Of a stretch of 8,429 nucleotides of DNA, positions 6,703 through 8,429 are shown piece by piece. The DNA is from an uncultured Verrucomicrobiales bacterium (GTDB lineage Bacteria > Verrucomicrobiota > Verrucomicrobiia > Verrucomicrobiales > Akkermansiaceae): NCBI GenBank assembly GCA_937969125.1, contig CALBVA010000273.1:1-8429 (forward strand), given 5' to 3'. Below the pieces are notes generated by a model. That model did not search any database and was not told the origin of the DNA. It was given only the letters and a program-made list of their open reading frames with translations. A program made the translations under genes and the position numbers. Position 1 is the first letter of the stretch. Each line of letters starts with the position of its first letter.

Positions 6703-7926
6703 GTGAGCGCACTGGATCCCTACGAACTGAAAAAGCAATTTCCCATCCTGCAACAGCAGGTCCACGGGAAACCGTTGGTGTATCTGGACAATGCCGCCAC
6801 CTCCCAAAAGCCGCTCTGTGTGCTCGATTCCTCGCGCCACTATTACGAAAAACTGAATTCCAACATCCACCGCGGCGTCCATCACCTTGCGCAGGCTGCC
6901 ACCGCTGCCCACGAGGCCGCTCGAACCACTGTTGCGAAGCATCTCAATGCCGCCCGCGATGAGGAAATCATCTTCACCTCCGGCACCACAGACTCGGTCA
7001 ATCTCGTTGCCGGCGTGCTTGTGAAATCGGGCCGGATTGGCCCAGAGGATGAGATCATTGTCTCCGGACTGGAACACCATTCGAACACCGTGCCGTGGCA
7101 AATGCTCTGTGAACAAGTGGGAGCAACTCTGAGAGTCATCCCGGTTCTTGATGACGGCACTCTGGATCTGGAGACTTACCAATCCCTCCTCTCAGAACGC
7201 ACGAAACTCGTGGCGGTGAACCACATTTCCAATGCTTTCGGCACTGTGAATAACGTTATTCACATTTGCCGGGAGGCCAAAAATCACGGAGCATTGACCT
7301 TCATCGACGGAGCGCAATCAGCCCCACACTTACCCATTGATCTCCAGTTGATTAATTGTGATTTTTATGCCTTTTCCGGACACAAGGTTTATGGCCCTAC
7401 TGGCATCGGAATCCTCTACGGAAGGCACAAGTTACTCACAGAGTTACCCCCATGGAAGGGCGGCGGTGAGATGATCAAGGAAGTGACCTTTGAGAAAACC
7501 ACTTACAATGATCCCCCCTTTAAGTTCGAAGCCGGCACCCCAAATATCGAGGGCGGTATCGCTCTGGCAGCCGCCATCGACTTTGTGAATAACTTGGGAG
7601 TAGAAAATATCCATGCTCATGAGGATCTCCTCATCCGGAAGTGTGCGGCCGTCCTCGAGGATCTGGACGGCATTACCATCTACGGCCCTGAGGACCGCGC
7701 CGGAGCACTCTCCTTCACCTTTGAGGGAATCCATCACTACGATCTTGGCACTCTCTTGGACCAGATGGGATTTGCGCTGCGAACGGGCCATCATTGCTGC
7801 CAGCCGCTGATGAAACGCTTCGGCATCACCGGCACCCTGCGGGCCTCATTTGCGGCTTATAATACCGAGGAAGAAGTTGATCAACTGGGCATCGCCTTGA
7901 AGAAGGCACTCATGATGCTCCGCTAG
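6703..7926 (+). CDS. sufS: Cysteine desulfurase, SufS type (class II)
   Basis: PLP enzyme that takes sulfur from cysteine as a persulfide for Fe-S cluster assembly, leaving alanine. With GTG 6703 as start it has 407 residues, close to E. coli and B. subtilis SufS (406). Visible are YLDNAATSQKP (27-37), NSNIHRGVHHL (53-63), FTSGTTDSVNLVA (91-103), GLEHHSNTVPWQ (122-133), FIDGAQSAPH (200-209), the PLP lysine in SGHKVYGPTG (Lys228), KFEAGTPNIEG (274-284), and RTGHHCCQPLM with catalytic Cys365. These positions sit one or two residues from E. coli Lys226 and Cys364. There is no in-frame ATG near the front; TTG 6667 and GTG 6676 are alternatives, and AGG before TTG 6667 gives it some support. A second cysteine (366) follows the catalytic one where many homologues have Ala. 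No sufBCD, sufE or sufU is visible. It ends 3 bases from the convergent regulator gene. Confidence 0.93.
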   Translation: MSALDPYELKKQFPILQQQVHGKPLVYLDNAATSQKPLCVLDSSRHYYEKLNSNIHRGVHHLAQAATAAHEAARTTVAKHLNAARDEEIIFTSGTTDSVNLVAGVLVKSGRIGPEDEIIVSGLEHHSNTVPWQMLCEQVGATLRVIPVLDDGTLDLETYQSLLSERTKLVAVNHISNAFGTVNNVIHICREAKNHGALTFIDGAQSAPHLPIDLQLINCDFYAFSGHKVYGPTGIGILYGRHKLLTELPPWKGGGEMIKEVTFEKTTYNDPPFKFEAGTPNIEGGIALAAAIDFVNNLGVENIHAHEDLLIRKCAAVLEDLDGITIYGPEDRAGALSFTFEGIHHYDLGTLLDQMGFALRTGHHCCQPLMKRFGITGTLRASFAAYNTEEEVDQLGIALKKALMMLR

Positions 7927-7929
7927 CAG

Positions 7930-8337
7930 TCAGATGTAGAACATCGGCTCGGCACTGGAGACCATCGCCTCCAGTGTCCGGCTGCCCAGAATTCTGCGGG
8001 TGCTCTCAATGACCTCCTCCCAGACCTTACAAACCATAGTTCCGGACTCGCCATCCACTCCGCCCTGCACACCGAGGGCATCTGGTTCCAAAGCCTCCAC
8101 GATGGTCAGCAGAGTGACCTCGGCCGGGGGCAGAGCTAACTTCCATCCGCCGGTCTTTCCACGCCGACTGGTGACCAATCCGCCTCGCTTCAGCTCGTGA
8201 AGGATCTGCGCCAAAAAACTGGGTGGTATCGCTTCACTTTCCGCAATATCGTCCGCCCTGACGACCTGACCATCGTATTTTCGAGCCAAATACACCATGG
8301 CCCGACTTGCGTAATCCAATTTCTGAGAAACTCTCAC
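7930..8337 (-). CDS. Rrf2-family transcriptional regulator, CymR-like
   Basis: DNA-binding regulator of 135 residues, the usual Rrf2 length. The N-terminus MRVSQKLDYASRAMVYLA is the standard first helix. The winged helix-turn-helix follows: VRADDIAESEAIPPSFLAQIL (about 26-46, recognition helix near 39-50), then the wing LVTSRRGKTGGWKLA (54-68). A linker helix (73-83) and dimerisation helix (102-117) complete the fold. The only cysteine is Cys103, so the three-cysteine Fe-S site of IscR, NsrR or RsrR is absent. The C-terminus is Pro-Met-Phe-Tyr-Ile, which as I recall is also how Bacillus CymR ends. CymR represses cysteine genes as a complex with CysK, and CysK is known to bind partners through a C-terminal Ile. 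I therefore infer a cysteine-status regulator of the nearby cys genes. The start is GTG 8337; no upstream in-frame start exists before a stop codon. Family is firm, CymR role is inference. Confidence 0.9.
   Translation of the reverse strand: MRVSQKLDYASRAMVYLARKYDGQVVRADDIAESEAIPPSFLAQILHELKRGGLVTSRRGKTGGWKLALPPAEVTLLTIVEALEPDALGVQGGVDGESGTMVCKVWEEVIESTRRILGSRTLEAMVSSAEPMFYI
7953..7976. terminator. Hairpin just after sufS, possible 3' stem-loop
   Basis: CACTGGAG (7953-7960) and CTCCAGTG (7969-7976) form a perfect 8-base stem with an 8-base loop. It starts 26 bases after the sufS stop and lies within the 3' coding part of the convergent regulator gene. No T-run follows on the plus strand, so it is not a classic intrinsic terminator. 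It could still stabilise or end the sufS transcript, or be a coincidence of coding sequence. Confidence 0.25.
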
Positions 8338-8360
8338 CGATGAAAGGAGACCATAGCACC

Positions 8361-8429
8361 GTGACCATGACCAGCACCGAGAACAGCGACCCTATCACCG
8401 CTCTCCTCTGCTCCGAAGGGCGTCCGGAT
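8361..8429 (+). CDS. Start of a rightward gene cut by the window edge, unknown product
   Basis: A reading frame opens here and runs to the edge: 23 codons from GTG 8361, or 21 from ATG 8367. AAAGGAG at 8343-8349 lies 11 bases before the GTG and is the best Shine-Dalgarno match in the window. Most third codon positions are G or C, as in the other genes. A further in-frame ATG at 8340 would sit two bases from the divergent regulator start and over the Shine-Dalgarno, so it is less likely. The visible residues include TSTENSDPITALLCSEGRPD, too few to name a family. Being divergent from the regulator, it could be one of its targets. Confidence 0.45.
   Translation, partial: MTMTSTENSDPITALLCSEGRPD

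Noticed and set aside
6016..7182. Minus-strand open frame of 388 codons opposite the hydrolase and sufS
   Set aside because: It spans two real genes and their junction on the other strand and shows no domain.
7930..8337. Regulator as IscR or NsrR
   Set aside because: Proximity to sufS suggested it, but only one cysteine is present, so the Fe-S ligands of those proteins are missing.

Overview
The window looks like a stretch of a moderately GC-rich bacterial chromosome. It carries no RNA genes, transposases, CRISPR arrays or phage genes. Several translation starts lack a clear Shine-Dalgarno sequence, and three genes seem to start with GTG. The protein flavour is not typical of Proteobacteria or Firmicutes: lipoproteins with unusual lipoboxes, a PGAP1-like esterase and a CymR-like Rrf2 regulator. 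My best guess is Verrucomicrobiota or a related PVC lineage, but this is inference from protein character, not from a marker gene.

The left third (1-3339, minus strand) is an assimilatory sulfur operon read cysI -> cysH -> cysK. CysI is the sirohaem/4Fe-4S sulfite reductase subunit. CysH is a thioredoxin-type PAPS reductase joined to cysI by a 4-base ATGA overlap. CysK is an O-acetylserine sulfhydrylase that runs off the left edge and whose last ~30 visible residues do not match its family. The promoter region (3340-3535) is shared with a divergent lipoprotein gene and holds nested inverted repeats that look like an operator or a leader-RNA structure.

The middle (3536-6660) holds the lipoprotein with a C-terminal membrane anchor. 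Tail-to-tail with it, overlapping by 8 bases, is a TSUP (TauE/SafE) permease that may move sulfite, sulfate or an organosulfonate. Divergent from the permease is a large secreted alpha/beta-hydrolase lipoprotein. The 91-base gap between permease and hydrolase holds a 10-base direct repeat spaced 31 bases apart.

The right end (6661-8429) holds a SufS-type cysteine desulfurase, then a convergent Rrf2-family regulator, then the first codons of a rightward gene cut by the edge. The regulator lacks the Fe-S cysteines of IscR and ends in Met-Phe-Tyr-Ile, the ending I recall for Bacillus CymR, which uses CysK as co-repressor.

Taken together, the window covers sulfate reduction to sulfide (cysH, cysI), fixation into cysteine (cysK), probable transport of a sulfur anion (TSUP), release of sulfur from cysteine (sufS) and a regulator suited to read cysteine status through CysK. 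The most interesting hypothesis is that a CymR-CysK circuit operates here outside the Firmicutes, acting on the dyad upstream of cysI.
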